Below are positions 34,204-46,358 of a DNA stretch of 64,000 bases, one piece after another. The position numbers and the translations under genes are program-made. Origin of the DNA: Micropterix aruncella. Taxonomy: Eukaryota; Arthropoda; Insecta; Lepidoptera; Micropterigidae. The notes below the pieces were generated by a model. It saw only the letters and a list, made by a program, of their open reading frames with translations. It did no database searches and was not told where the DNA came from. Within the stretch, counting starts at the first letter, position 1. Every line of letters starts with the position of its first letter. The stretch spans positions 27,364,935 through 27,428,934 of the forward strand of contig OX155957.1 of the NCBI GenBank assembly GCA_944548615.1, read 5' to 3'.

Positions 34204-35039
34204 TATTCTAAATGTCTTTCTATTTGTATACTAACGGTGATATTTTTATTAATTTTACTTTAATAACTTGGTTTTACTGTAATATTGATATACCTTGGTT
34301 TTACTGTAATATGAAATAAAATAGCACATGCTGTTTCAAAAGAAGGTTTAAAAAAATAGGGCGGATCTTCTTACCGTTTCTAAAGTCATTGATAACTTCT
34401 TTGAATTTGGTTGTAGATTGTAGAGGCCCGTATTATTTTTCATTTGTTGTATTTTATTACATTACATGGATTTTAGGCCATATAGGAATACTTAGGCCAT
34501 GGAATCTCCTCATATTTGCAAATTATTATTAGAAGCGTATTGTAAAAAGGAGATAAATGTTAAAATGACTATATATTTTAATTATTATAATACGGAAAAT
34601 ACATACATATTTAAAATACAATATAATATAGGGAGGCAGGAGAGTATGGAGGGGGAGATTTAGTAGGTACCGTACTAGGTTACAAAATTACTATTTACAA
34701 TTTTTCACTTCACATAATTATCATTATACAATACAATACAATCAACTACTACATTAGATATTTTATATCTACTGTAGTACTTGATTAGACCTATTTCTAT
34801 ATCTTGTATTTACCTTGTGCCGATCGCTTACTTTGTTCATAGGTAATGTGCATAGAATTACAGATAAGTTGCGTAATATGCGGTATTAACCGCTTGAAAG
34901 CCAGCTTTTGCGCTCAATAAACTGCGAGGCAAATTTTTGGTCGATTTTGTAAATAAATACTGACAATATCGATTTTTCACGAATTCCCTCTAGTTACCTA
35001 GTAATTAAACTTGTTAGTCGTGTATATTATATATTTATA
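34204..35039. other. Probable LINE 3' UTR and AT-rich sequence
   Basis: 34245-34318 has two TTGGTTTTACTGTAATAT copies. The remainder has no gene-like feature. Confidence 0.35.
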
Positions 35040-35582
35040 CTAGCTGACCCGGCGAACTTCGTACCGCCTAACAGTCGATGAATGGCGTGTTACAGATTAC
35101 CTGAACTTAATTTATGATTTTATGAAAGAATACAAAATAAATATTAAGTTAACTACTTTATTAAGATAATAACACAAAAAGAAATATAAAACTACAAAAA
35201 TTAAGTATATCAATCGCGTGTCAGCAGGACATGATTGAATAAAAGTATTTACATATTGTGCAGCATGGGATGCACTCGGTTCATTGAAGCACCTTGTGAT
35301 ATACGACATTTTTGGTGTTTTTATCAGGTTCAATAACAAATAAAGCGGATGATTTGCCGATACGGGAACATGCCACGTACAACTGACCATGAGAAAAACA
35401 CGGATTTACGTTATGTATGGGAAAATGTTTTTTTCTTTTATTTTAATTTTTCGACAATTTTCCAATTTTTGTTTTTAGTAGTTATTCTGCTATTCGGGAC
35501 GGAGACAAGCCATGCAAATCGGTCCAGCTGTTCTCGAGTTATGTGTTCGAACAAACCCGACTTCGTTTTATATATATATAGA
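35040..35582 (-). mobile_element. Internally deleted Helitron retaining the end of its helicase
   Basis: The minus-strand 5' end is TCTATATATATATAAAACGA at 35582, preceded by A. The 3' end has stem GGCG...CGCC and then CTAG (35043-35040), followed by T. Between them lies the last stretch of the Helitron helicase reading frame (next entry) and ~240 bp of 3' non-coding sequence. Both termini plus a coding remnant make this a deletion derivative of an autonomous Helitron. Confidence 0.8.
35281..35430 (-). pseudogene. Helitron Rep/helicase, C-terminal ~40 codons
   Basis: The minus strand from 35400 to the TGA at 35283-35281 reads CFSHGQLYVACSRIGKSS, then ALFVIEP and VVYHKVLQ-stop. SHGQLYVA-SR is helicase motif VI of the Pif1-like domain in Helitron RepHel proteins, which couples ATP hydrolysis to strand unwinding in rolling-circle transposition. 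Only the last ~40-50 residues survive. The Rep nuclease and all other helicase motifs are absent, so it cannot be active. The longer frame listed on the same strand (ending near 35112) is out of phase. Confidence 0.8.
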
Positions 35583-36239
35583 TAATATATAGGGGGCGGC
35601 CGAAACGGCTAGGTAAACGCGGATATATCAAATGATGCAACATGCCTATAGGCACTGTTGGCGTCCGACGGGTTAAGTAAATGAAGAAGATGTCGAAGCA
35701 TTCCAACTGGAACTACCAGGCTTGATTGTGTTTCTTCGTAAACTAAAGTCGGAATTAGTTCATGCGAGCGAGACAGCCCAATACGTTAGAGTGGAAGTTG
35801 AAATGAATGATTGTTACTCTTCCAGCATAAAACATAAAGCATATCGAACATAAAACGGCATATTCTAAAACCAGACGAAATATTTTCAATTTAATTCAGA
35901 TGGTTTTATGTTTGGCAGGTAGGTTTTGTGCGGAAATTATTTTTTTTTTTCGACGAAAGCTTCTTTTAGTATAATACATTTAGTATACGATTAGGTTTCA
36001 AATTTAAATTCATAGATATTAATTAAAATTATTAAATGTAGTGAATAAAGTGCAATTATGCAGTCTAGATTTACCTGCGGTTGACACAGGACTCGTCCCG
36101 AATGTACTCGATCCCCGTTTGCATATCGGTCTAATTATAATGGGAAGCAAAAGTATACAGCAAAAGACCCAATCAATGGCGGTACCCATTCCCACCATTC
36201 CCAACTGGGCAACCGGTTAAAGAGGTCTCAGCGGCCTAA
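35583..36239. other. No gene recognised
   Basis: Includes a GC-richer patch at 35585-35680 and AT-rich remainder. The minus-strand frame 36019-36204 has no motif. Confidence 0.4.
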
Positions 36240-36445
36240 GGTCCTAAATAGACCTAAAATGTCTGGTGCAGAAGGAAACGGGAGACCACTGCACTATATA
36301 TCCCTAGCAGTTAGGTTGAAAACTGGACCGGGATCAACAGTACGGAACAGCTTTTCCGGATGGCGCAAGACCGACAAAAGTATTTAGAGCTAACGGCCAA
36401 CCTCCAGTAATGGAGAGACTGTTCGAGAAGAAGAAGAATACGATT
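36240..36445 (+). pseudogene. RTE-like retrotransposon extreme C-terminus and tail
   Basis: The plus strand reads TGINSTEQLFRMAQDRQKYLELTANLQ (36327-36407), the same ending as the relic at 49099-49300. It is followed by GAGAAGAAGAAGAAT, a simple-repeat tail typical of these elements. The upstream part is frameshifted (VRNSFSGWRKTDK in another phase). Non-functional. Confidence 0.65.
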
Positions 36446-37029
36446 ATCTATTGTCATGCCTATCAAATTATTACTAGAAAAATTATGGTTTTATGGTTTA
36501 ATTATTGTTTTGTTTTCTTTATTCAAGAGGGCACAAAGCAAAATAAGCCAAAAACAGCACTCGGCGTCTAATTTGTATCTTTTTAATTACCGTATATTTA
36601 GCGGTGAAAACTTATATTTCATATTATAAAAGAAGCATTTATAATATTACCGTTTCAAAAATTTGTAAACATATCTTTTTCTATAACGTCAGCAAATTTG
36701 TAGTTACTATTAAGTAACTTCATGGCAAACTACACAAAATAAACAGACTTTGATTATTTTTATAGTTAGTTTATTACTGAATCTACTTTATTACTTTATT
36801 ACCAACAATTTATTTAAAAACACATCTCGAAATCTCCCTATATTTTTTATGAGGCCGCGGTGTTGGATAAATACGCGTTCGTCCAGCGAAACAATTCAGT
36901 TGCCCGCAAGGATTGAAGACAGCAATTTCTATTATTACTTTATTTATATAATTATTTAAGATCCTCATACAATGTATAGTTAATTTCCCATATTTTTTTA
37001 CATTATTGAGAATATTATGCTGTGTCCAA
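36446..37029. other. No gene recognised
   Basis: AT-rich. The frames at 36750-36959 (+) and 36810-37070 (-) show no motif. Confidence 0.4.
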
Positions 37030-37355
37030 ACTGACGAAAGGTAACATGCAATGTAACGTGAAAGGAGCATTTCATTGGTGTCCTACTTGGATCTGTTTCC
37101 GGCGTGCGCGCGAACGTCGTCAGTCTGCCGAGAACACGCTGTGTCCATACCTGGTTCAGTTCGTGTTCGCGCGCGTCTCAACACAACCCGTCCACACTGG
37201 CGCTCTGAGCACAATGCGCGCCCATTTGTGTTCGTTTGAAAAACCGACAGATCACGGATCGCGCCGTGCGCGACTTTAAATGCTCGTAGCGTGCGCATGA
37301 AATGCACAGTTCGGTCGAGACTATGAGAATTTGTTACAAAGTGTGTTACATTGCA
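37030..37355. mobile_element. Possible small TIR element with GC-rich core
   Basis: ATGCAATGTAAC near 37047 and its inverse GTTACATTGCAT near 37345 flank a CpG-rich ~230-bp core with internal inverted GTTCGCGCGC-type motifs. The borders are uncertain and no target duplication was found. Confidence 0.3.
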
Positions 37356-38634
37356 TGATACATCGCACTAAAGTGGACGGCAAATTCTTTTCATTTCGTG
37401 TTATGTTGCGTAAGTCTGTATGCAGCATTAGACGCAATGACCCATCTAAGTTGTGGAATGCCTACCTACTGGAGTAGAATTAATTGTATCGTATTGTATT
37501 TTAATCGGCTTCCAGTCTATACCTCGACCCCCTATTGTCCCCAAATAGTTTCAGCATTTCTATCAAAATCTCTTTTGGATCAACAGCTTTTCGTCATTCG
37601 ATGAACTTTATCCTTCTCTACTTTACCGTGGAGCCGGTTTTTCATTATTTCACGGTCTTCAGCCGCACACTGTCTGTAAACCTGCCTGCGGCTAACTTTA
37701 AATTCAATGTCGACACTTAAGATGTAATTTTAGAGTTTGTCATGTTTACTCGGGACTCCGGGATGGTTCGCATGGGCCGCTGCAACTTTAGGAAGAAAAA
37801 ACAAGTCAAAAGAGTCGTGGCATCTAGATGCCACGACGTGGACGATGCTGTCTAGATAATAGTTTATTTTCTCATAATAGACTAAAAGATGGCGGCAAAC
37901 GCTCACGTCATTTTATGACGAAACTATTTGTGTTCCTGCGAGATGGTTGGTTGATGGATTCCTGCTTGATGGCTTAAAGCAGCACATAAGCCGATTGCGA
38001 CTTAGGAATCATGAAAGATACATACTGAGCAAAATGCTCGATCAAGTTAACCTGCCACACAGAACTGTTAAATATGCAAGTTTTTCTAAGGAAAGACGAT
38101 CACAAAAAAAACACTTACAGGAGAAATTATTGCTACTCAGAAAGTCACCTACTTAGAGCCGAATCAAGGACTTATCCGGCAGGGAAGGGGGGATGGCACA
38201 AGGGACGCGACGTATGGAATACTTTGATAAGAAGAAAGACGAATGAGAAGAATTAGCACGAGATAGAGACAGAATGTGGAAAGCAGTGCAGTAAGCTTAT
38301 ACAATGTACGGAAACCATCGAAGAGAAATAGACAATGGGATCGCTGATATAAGGAAACATCAAACAAAAGTCAACACAAAAAGATCCAGACCATACAAAA
38401 TAATATGAACGAAAGAAATGAGGAAGATAGAATAGAATCAATAAATACTATTTAAAACCTCAGCAATCCTATTTATTAGTTTTTCATTGACTTAATACAA
38501 ATCAACATTACAGAAAAACGAATGTATTGAAAAGTAAAATAATGAAAGATATCAACTAATAATTATATAAAATAGAATATCTAGCTATCAGAAAAGAATA
38601 AATAATTAATTGCCTTTAATTTAAACCGATGAGG
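37356..38634. other. About 1.3 kb without a recognised gene
   Basis: Contains a perfect 24-bp palindrome at 37814-37837 (GTCGTGGCATCT and its mirror). A plus-strand stretch at 37942-38156 and its continuation (38160-38440) is Lys/Arg-rich with stops (..DRDRMWKAVQ..). It looks like an old retroelement protein, but I cannot place it. Confidence 0.35.
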
Positions 38635-38847
38635 GTTGGCGGAATAAATATAGAAATCTGATGTCACCGAGTTAATAGAAGTCAAGCGCCGCAAAGCAAG
38701 CGTCAACAGGTTCCACCTCGTAAGCTTAGTGCGCGAGAACGGCTCTGCGAAAAGATGGTACGATCGAGAAAAAGATAATTAATAGGCATGAGAAGATACA
38801 CCTTAGCTATTTAGGTAAGGGTTATCAGTTTTTCCACCACTAAGATT
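38635..38847 (-). pseudogene. LINE C-terminal fragment, second copy of the 33913-34203 type
   Basis: The reverse complement aligns with 33945-34160: CTCGATCGTACCATCTTTTC, GAGCCGTTCTCGCGCACTAA and TTACGAGGTGGAAC. Reading frames are interrupted. 5' truncated relic. Confidence 0.7.
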
Positions 38848-39602
38848 ACCAATATAGAACTTGGTCAGAATTTCACTTTAGACAGAGAGAATTATAGATA
38901 CATGTGATACAAAAATGGATAATATAACATTGGTTAATATAGAAGTGAAGTATAGTATAGTTTTATGTATAGTTAATGGCACGGCTGAAACCAAAATAAT
39001 CACTGATGCTAAAAGAAATAAACGGTCTTGTACTCGTCCACCCTTTCCCGCCCTATCTACGATACCAACATATGGGAAAGTTAATCCGCGTCGTGTTGGT
39101 TAAAAATAAAAACTTACAATTTCCGCATCTCCGAGAATAAAACTAGCATAGCTAGCAAGAAAAACTACGTGGGGGTCATCGCTCCAGACCAGACTCAGCT
39201 CCAGTTAAAACAGGTCGTTAAATTTGTTGCACCACATTATATGGCGCCTTCGGATTAAGGCGTAAACATAAACCCGAGTCTATTTTTACGAGAAAGAATA
39301 GCGAGCTTTTGAAGTCAAGTTTACGGTCCTACGGTTAACTGGTACGATCTCGCCCGTCGTTGTAAAAGACACAATGCTGTCAATGTAATTGGTTGTTTTG
39401 TGAGAACTTTGACATTGTCATAAAAATTAGTACCTAAAAAGTTATCGCGACAACAATCTTTTGCACTGCCAAGATTACATTATTACTTTACTTCAAAAAC
39501 ACACACTGAAGCATGATATATTTTATATTCTTCAGTATTTGAAATAATATCTGGGGCTCCACAGGGCTCCAACCTATGCCCCTTGTTATTTTTATAAATA
39601 AA
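38848..39602. other. No gene recognised
   Basis: Mixed sequence. The frame 38915-39103 shows no motif. Confidence 0.4.
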
Positions 39603-40300
39603 CTAGATGACCCGGTGAACTTCGTACCACCTAAAATTGATTTAATTGTAACTCTTCATAAGCGTTTATTGATCCTAATCAATCTTTCAAATCCAATACA
39701 TTGAAATCTATAATATTGCCAAATCATGTACGGTTTGAGTTTCGTTTTGGTCATTAAATGAGAGTCGTTTGTAATAAATAAATTGAATGTATTTAAATTA
39801 GGTACATGATGGAATATAAATGCTTTTTTGACATTTCCGACTTTTTTACATTTTTCGACTTTTCGGACGTTTTTTACTTTTTCGACTTTTTCGACTTTTT
39901 CGACTATTTCGACTTTTTCTACGTTTTCGACTTTTTCGATTTTTTTGACATTTTCGACTTTTTGACTTTTCAACTTTTTGAAAATTTACACATTCGCACG
40001 GAATGAATAACAGTTATGGATGGCGCAGCTGTTCAAACAATAGGATCGCCGCGAACGCCATCTATTGAAAGTAGCCCATTTCCCAAAATGACCAATTTCG
40101 ATTTTTTCGATTTTCAGTTGTTTCTTTTAATTTTTCCTAAATATTTTTTTTTTGTAAATCACCCCTGAATCAGGGCAACCAAACAAAAAATAATAATTCA
40201 ACTCGGTCGAGTCATTTTTGAGATCTTGGGAGTAGTCTCGCAAGATCTCACGGCGATTCATTTAACGCACGGCGATTCATTTTTATATATAAGAAGAAGA
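39603..40300 (-). mobile_element. Non-autonomous Helitron (698 bp) with internal minisatellite
   Basis: The minus-strand 5' end is TCTTCTTCTTATATATAAAA at 40300, preceded by A. The 3' end CTAG is at 39606-39603, followed by T, with the GGTACGAAGTTCACC hairpin region ~10 nt inside. The 3' end resembles that of 35040-35582 and is distinct from the 9660/28554/55361 family. No coding sequence. Confidence 0.7.
39823..39990. repeat. 9-bp minisatellite (CTTTTTCGA)n
   Basis: About 17 variable units within the Helitron. The Val-Glu-Lys-rich minus frame (39656-39973) and Phe-Asp-rich plus frame are artefacts of this repeat. Confidence 0.9.
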
Positions 40301-40419
40301 TTTCGTATGAATCTAGACTGCATAGAAATCTGAAATGACCGTTTTTAAACTTCCGTTTAACTAAGTTCGTTTAAACTTTGTGTGCAGAAAATAGAACGAT
40401 TCTCAACATAGGTAGGTAA

Positions 40420-41309
40420 TTATAAATAGGATAGAAAAAGAATTTACCGCGTGAAATTTGTAGGACCCGACTTTAGGACAAATGGATACGGAAAATATCA
40501 CGAGACACGCACACGATCTAATCAGACGAAACTCAGAAACCGAGCAGATCAAGATCATTCTTACCATACGTCAAGGGCGTGACTGATCGAATAAGTAAGA
40601 TGCTAAACAGATTCGATATAAAAACGATCTTCAAACCGACCCAAAATATAGCTCGATTTTTGAGGCCTGTAAAGGATGTAATACCACTGCAAACCCCGGG
40701 TGTGTATAAAGTCGAATGCAGCTGCGGTCTAGCCTACGTTGGACAAACGAAACGGTCCATAGCCACGCGACTGACAGAACACATCAAAGCTGTTAAAAAC
40801 GTTCAGCGAGAAAAATCGGCGATCTGCGAACATATATTGGATAGCGGAAGTAACCACTGGATGCAGTTTCAAAATCCCATTGTTCTATCCAAGGAACAAT
40901 TATACTTTCCTCGCATGATCCGGGAAGCCATTGAAATAAGAAGAACTCCGAACTTCAATAGAGACGACGGCTACAAACTCTCTTCTACGTGGAACCCTCT
41001 TCTTAAAATTTTCCAGCCGCCGAACGCCGAACGCAAAGACGTAAAACAAGATACAGTGAGTGTTGTGTGCAAGACGGATTTTCAAAATTCCCGCGCTCCG
41101 AGCCCGGCCCCCCACCACCGTTATAACCTACGCAGTAGCGGCAGCGGTATGCGGCCTACCCGCAAAACAACGGACTGACAGCTCTTCAGTCTACCCTAGA
41201 CAACGGCGGCTGCAACGTCACCGAAATGTCGGGTCCTACAAATTTCACGCGGTAAATTCGTTTTCTATCCTATTTATAATCTCAGACAACCGCGATAGTT
41301 TTCGATTTT
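40420..41309 (+). mobile_element. 5'-truncated Penelope-like element with terminal inverted repeats
   Basis: Two 53-bp segments are inverted copies with about one mismatch: 40419-40471 (ATTATAAATAGGATAG...) and 41228-41280 (its complement). They flank a GIY-YIG coding region. Directly outside, the 12-mer ATAGGTAGGTAA occurs at 40408-40419 and 41310-41321, a plausible target-site duplication. Penelope-like elements often carry terminal or pseudo-LTR repeats, direct or inverted, so the arrangement fits that class. Confidence 0.75.
40523..41178 (+). CDS. Penelope-like element: C-terminal GIY-YIG endonuclease (partial)
   Basis: The frame is open from just after a stop near 40520 to TGA at 41176-41178. 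From the GTG at 40579, residue 41 starts GVYKVECSCGLAYVGQT, the GIY...YVG core. This is followed by a conserved Arg and His in RSIATRLTEH, ICEHIL, REAIEIRR with the catalytic-type Glu, and the NFNRDDGY Asn. Upstream, FLPYVKGV is the linker usually found between RT and endonuclease in Penelope-like elements. The nuclease nicks target DNA for reverse transcription. The RT domain is lost by 5' truncation, so it is a partial gene, although the remaining ~200 codons are uninterrupted. No Met start is implied. Confidence 0.85.
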
Positions 41310-41321
41310 ATAGGTAGGTAA

Positions 41322-42425
41322 ATGTCATTCTGCTCGAAGAAAAAGAAATTTTATGTTATACAATAAAAAACATTAATTATTCTTCCATTTTTCTCATATT
41401 TCTCTATATCTTTTAGTTGTTAGGGGACTTGAATATTTTCCATTTTTCGATGGCACTATTACCCATGTTATACTTTAATATTATATATTATCAAATAAAA
41501 TAAGTTCTCTAACTAGAACTGCTGCCCTAGAGCGAAAATGCACGTCGCCGAGTAAACCGAGAGAGATAAGTTTTAAAGTTTGCAGCTCTTAACTTTTAAT
41601 AATACTCGACTACTTTGTACAGTGACGAGTAAAATGCAATAACAAACTTTCAGCTCTCTGACATATAATTGACGGCTAGCGAGGGAGTGACCCGTTTTAT
41701 ATTATATATTTCTTTACTCACGAAGAAAGTGTGATCTGACTCTTCTAATATCATCTGATGCTAGCGAAGACTGAAATGGCTATTAATTAAGGAATGTTTC
41801 AACTCGGATCGCTCACACGGATGTCAGGGCAGCCACTTCGAAATATAGCATTTTGAGTAGTTTATGAAATAAGGTCCGTACCCTTCTCCATTAATAATCA
41901 TAATTTATTGTCTAGCGTGAAATGTCAAACGGTGAATAAACGATTAAATTCTGTCGACTCTTATCTCTGTTACAAAATCTTCACGAATTTAGAATCTAAT
42001 TCCAGACCAAAATTCCTCTAATTACAGACCAAAATTCGAAAATACGAGAATGCCTACCTTAACTCTAACTTCAATGCAGACCACTGCTAGGCAATAATCG
42101 TTTTCGACTAGTCGAAATTACACTTCCCTTCTGGTTCTTGAATTATATTAAAAGAGATATTATTAATTCTGAAGATGTCGAAAAGTCACTTGAACAAGAG
42201 TAGCAAGTAATATCCTCACAATTCAAATTTACATTTATTATTTTTTCCAGAAGCAGCATTCACGAATATATGTTTTTTTTTTATTTTAATAGGTTCTCAA
42301 TTTTGAAACAAAATAGCCGTTATCCCTCGTCAAATTTTCAAATATCAGCATTAGAATGAACTATTTGTGTACGTAATTTGGTTCAAATTGGTTGTGTAGT
42401 TTTTTAAACACAATGGGTGTAGCCA
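41322..42425. other. About 1.1 kb without a recognised gene
   Basis: AT-rich, no open frame above 60 codons, no clear repeat. Confidence 0.45.
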
Positions 42426-42458
42426 CACACACACAAACACACACACACACATACATTT
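42426..42458. repeat. (AC)n microsatellite
   Basis: ACACACACAC tracts interrupted by AAAC and ATAC. Confidence 0.9.
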
Positions 42459-44949
42459 TTCAGAATTATTTTTTTTAATTCTCAGTACTGAAAACGTGGA
42501 GATCCGGTGCAAAATCGAATTTTAAATTTTGCTCGAAAACAAGACTTCCATGTTTATATACTTCGTGTAACTATTTTATGTAACCATTTTATGTAACATT
42601 TTATGTAACCTTCGTGGGAACATGCAACAAGCTGCATTTTTTTTGGGAAGGTAAAAAAGAATTGATTGTTATAGGTAACGTTTAAAACGAATGCTGCAAT
42701 GAAAGTAAGTTTTACTCTAAATAGATGTACTTATACTAAAAGATTTTGTGAGATAGTTATATTTGACCTTGGGGTTAAGGAGTCACAGTTTAATATTTTA
42801 ATATATTGAAAAGCAATTTTCATGGAAGCTACGTACTTTTATTTTTAGTATAATTAGATATTTTTAAAATGTACAGAGAGCATAACGTAATTTTCTAGAC
42901 TTCACACTTTTAGCGAAACTTATTATATACAGTTTAAAAGGTAGTTTCAGGATCCTAATCACATAGTTTGCCCTGTGTCTCGTCTTGTTGACACTTCGAA
43001 GTACTGTATCCTGGGCAAGTTTATATAAAATAGGTTGTTCATTACTGAATCGCTTTTTTCGAAGATACCTTTAACGGACATTACAATGAAATCTACTAAA
43101 TCTAATCCTATATAATCATTGGTTAACGCTATACAATCATTGATTTTATAGCGTATTAGATTGCTCAATGTCGTACTACAATTTGGCAACCAGGAATTTA
43201 CTATGTAACGCAACGTGTAGATGGCACTCATATTTTAAAAAAAAACATTATGTTCAATATGGTGACTTTCGTGGTATAACAGTATGGCGGCACACTGTAG
43301 ATGGCGCACTAAGCATGCCTATATGGTATAAAATAATAACACTAAACAAACGAATTTTTAAATTTTAGCTCATTTTTTATATTCTATTTACTAAAAAATG
43401 TATTATTTTTATTTAGTATACAGGTTTCAATAGGTAAAAAATACATATAGACTAATGGATGGCATTCTAGATAGCCGTATTATTTCTGTGATGTAATCAG
43501 CCTATATAAAAAATACGATAGATGGCACTAATAAATGAAGGATATTATTGTTCTATTTGGTAGGGGTTTTTATAATCAATCAGTCCGTTATAAAAAACCA
43601 CTCATTATCAGTTTTATTATAGGTGGCGAAATTTTCATATATAATCGATACCAGAGAGAATAGTGAAGTATATTTCATAGTAATACTCACACAGAGTCAA
43701 TGTATAAGACAATAACATTTGAAATCAAAACTGCTAGAATTATTCAAGCTAGGAAATTACCTTTTACAGATGTAGCTGCTCTCGGACGATAGTAATTCAT
43801 TCGCCTATGATATCTGTGAATTTCCTAGAATGTGATGAAATCGTAATATCCGCATGATTAATTTCATATTCGATATAATAACGCCAATCATGAACCCCTG
43901 AAAATCGTCAATCTGTGAAGACTTCAGGTCGGATACGTAATTATTTGCCTACCTTCATTATGCTGGGCAATATTACAATAATAAAAACGAAGTTCGTAGG
44001 AATGCGCACGGCCGCCGTCGGAACGGCAAAATAGCGGTATCGCATTATGTTTGATATGATCTGCGGTTAAAATTATTAGATAATATATATAAACTGTAAT
44101 TTGTTATTTTTACTGACACAACCGTGGCACTCCAATAAGACTCAGGAAGTGAGCTCGCCTTATCACAGGAGTGCCTAGCAAGTCGGGCTCGGTTTCACTT
44201 TACTTGACACATTCGGAATAATTTTATGCACTTTAACATATAATTTATGCACAATTTGGCCTGGGCACAGACAGATGTATGCCTAAATTTAGAAGCATAT
44301 AGCGTTATTTTCTGGATTGTACATTATATTTCTTTTGTGCTATTGCGTTTGAATGTTTATGTAACGAATAAATAAATAAACAAATGAATATTAAAATATC
44401 AATTTAACCAATTCGTATTTTGCTTTCTGGAATTATTATTTACCTGAATGCGATGAGATCGCTATGGCTTGAGAAAAATCTATTATTGGAAGGTATCAGT
44501 GGTGGGGGTAAGGGGGGGGGGTAGGTATCAAACTTCCTTGATCCTCTGTAAATTTGAAAGCTTTCTATCAAACAATAAATACCACGCCATCTCAGAAATC
44601 TCGTAACGGCGCGTCTCCTCAGCAGCCCATACTGCCGCAACTTAAGTTTGTAAATAACAACTGACTGATGTTTAATTCCCAGCAACTTTTAGCCACCCCT
44701 CGTTCCGATTCAAATTCTTGAAAACACGACTTAGCAAAGTTCTATGCCTTTGATACAATGGCGGCATTGTCTATGGCGACAATTCTCGAATCATTTCTCA
44801 AGAAATGTCCTTCCACTTACCGTTACTCCGTCTTCCCCGCGTCGAGAATTAGCGAAAACAATGACGACTCTCAAAAGCCGACTTGAGATGAAACGAGGAA
44901 AAAAATATTAATATTGTGCGTTTGTTTTGGGAGCCTGTTGCAGTTAGGC
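42459..44949. other. About 2.5 kb without a recognised gene
   Basis: The minus frame 42959-43231 (90 codons) and plus frame 43168-43368 lack motifs. The phrase AGATGGC recurs at 43218, 43299 and 43520, hinting at old repeats. 44366-44386 has AATAAATAAATAAAC, a retroelement-like tail. Near 44758 an ACAATGGCG-start frame of 42 codons exists, too short to call. Confidence 0.35.
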
Positions 44950-45522
44950 CACCCAAGCGCTTAGGGTAGGACAAACTCACGGGTCAACACCCATCCGGCG
45001 GACTCCACGCGGAAGTGCGAGCCCGGATAGGATCCTGACCTGCGGGCCAGTTTCCCTAGGAGTCAACCTTCGGGCACTCCTCGACGGTTTGCGCACCGTG
45101 CGGCGTAGGGCAATCGATTGTGCATTCCGACTGACAGCCGAGGGAGTCTGGAAACAGTATTGTTTACTATAGAGCGGAGGTATTTATTAACCATACGGCA
45201 ACTGCTCCTTAAACAAATATTCGGCTACTCGATACCGAGTGAAAAGCCGGCCAAAGGATGCCGCGGTCCGCAATAGATTCGGTAGACACGGTATCAGCGC
45301 TACGCAAGGGAGAGAACCGGGCAAGCGACCTCGACCTGTAACCAGTCGGGAGGCCGTAGAAATCTGGCCATAACTGGTATTGAGAACGCTTGGTCTACCC
45401 GTTGGATTAACTACCCGGTACTGTTTTGTCCAAGTCTTCTGCGTTCACATCACGGGAGATAGAACGACCAATCGTTAAAACTTCCTGAGGTGACGAGTTC
45501 GCCCGTTGTAGTTGACCGCTCT
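44950..45522 (+). repeat. GC-rich interspersed family F1, copy F1a
   Basis: B/D-subfamily copy running from CCCAAGCGCTTAGGG.../ACACCCATCCGGCGG to CCGTTGTAGTTGACCGCTC. An internal deletion removes the CTCGCGGTAAGGCG block present in copy B. Confidence 0.75.
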
Positions 45523-45862
45523 ATTTGTGCGGGAGGTAAGGGTTGGTCTCTCGCGGGCTTGTTGAAGAAGCTATATAGTGGATTGTCATTGTCGAAGCCT
45601 TCTGCGCTCATCCCACGGCTAAAAGAACGATCAAATATCTTTATACCAGCATGGGGTGACGGGTTTGCCCGCTGTAGTCGTCACCGCCCAACTGTATATA
45701 TTTAATTACTGCTTGCATTAGGTAAAGGACCACGCAAGCGACCTCGAACCCGTAACTAGTCGGGAGGACGGAGAAATCCGGCCTTAACTGGTAGCGAGGG
45801 CGTTTGGTCAGCCCGCTCTGGGTTAACTACCCAGTGCCGGGCGGTAAGGGTTGGACGCTCGC
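45523..45862 (+). repeat. GC-rich interspersed family F1, two further fragments
   Basis: 45523-45695 is a 3' piece (TTGGTCTCTCGCGGGC, CATCCCACGGCTAAAAGAAC, TGACGGGTTTGCCCGC) of the A/C subfamily. 45725-45862 is a middle piece (GCAAGCGACCTCGAACCCGT, GGTAAGGGTTGGACGC). All fragments share one orientation, so this is a cluster or a rearranged composite. Confidence 0.65.
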
Positions 45863-46358
45863 TAAAATATGGCATACATTCATCATTCGCTCATCGCAAG
45901 AGTTGAAAAGATTGTGGTTGAAATCAGTCCACCAGGTGTCGCACTAGTCATATATCAATCTCGAAATATTGGACTTATAGACTTAAAATTTGGTAAACAG
46001 ATGCCTTGTTGGGCCGAAATCACAAATAAGAATTTTGGTTGTAATATCTCACAATATACATTCTACACTAATACTACTTAAATTCCGCAATATATTTTTC
46101 CTATTTTTTTATTTTTCGGATAACTTACTGCGTTTTATATTCATATTCATTTTATTAGTATACTGGTATACAAGTCAGATACAGATTAGCAAACATTCAT
46201 ACATATTAGCAAACAAACTTTTTTTTATCGTAAGGAAAAGAGAAAATAAACAAAACAAATCGAAGAATAAAAAACACAAGAAATAAGATAATGTAAAAAG
46301 AAGAAAATACAAGACAAAATGCAAAGAGATTATTAAATACTTTAGCCACCAAAGCATT
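45863..46358. other. Probable 3' UTR of the minus-strand LINE and unassigned sequence
   Basis: AT-rich. The frames at 45869-46081 and 45990-46286 are motif-free. Confidence 0.35.

Noticed and set aside
39656..40006. Val-Glu-Lys and Phe-Asp repeat proteins
   Set aside because: Produced by the 9-bp tandem repeat inside a Helitron.
44758..44886. 42-codon frame with a good initiation context
   Set aside because: Too short and without motif or neighbouring exons to support a gene.
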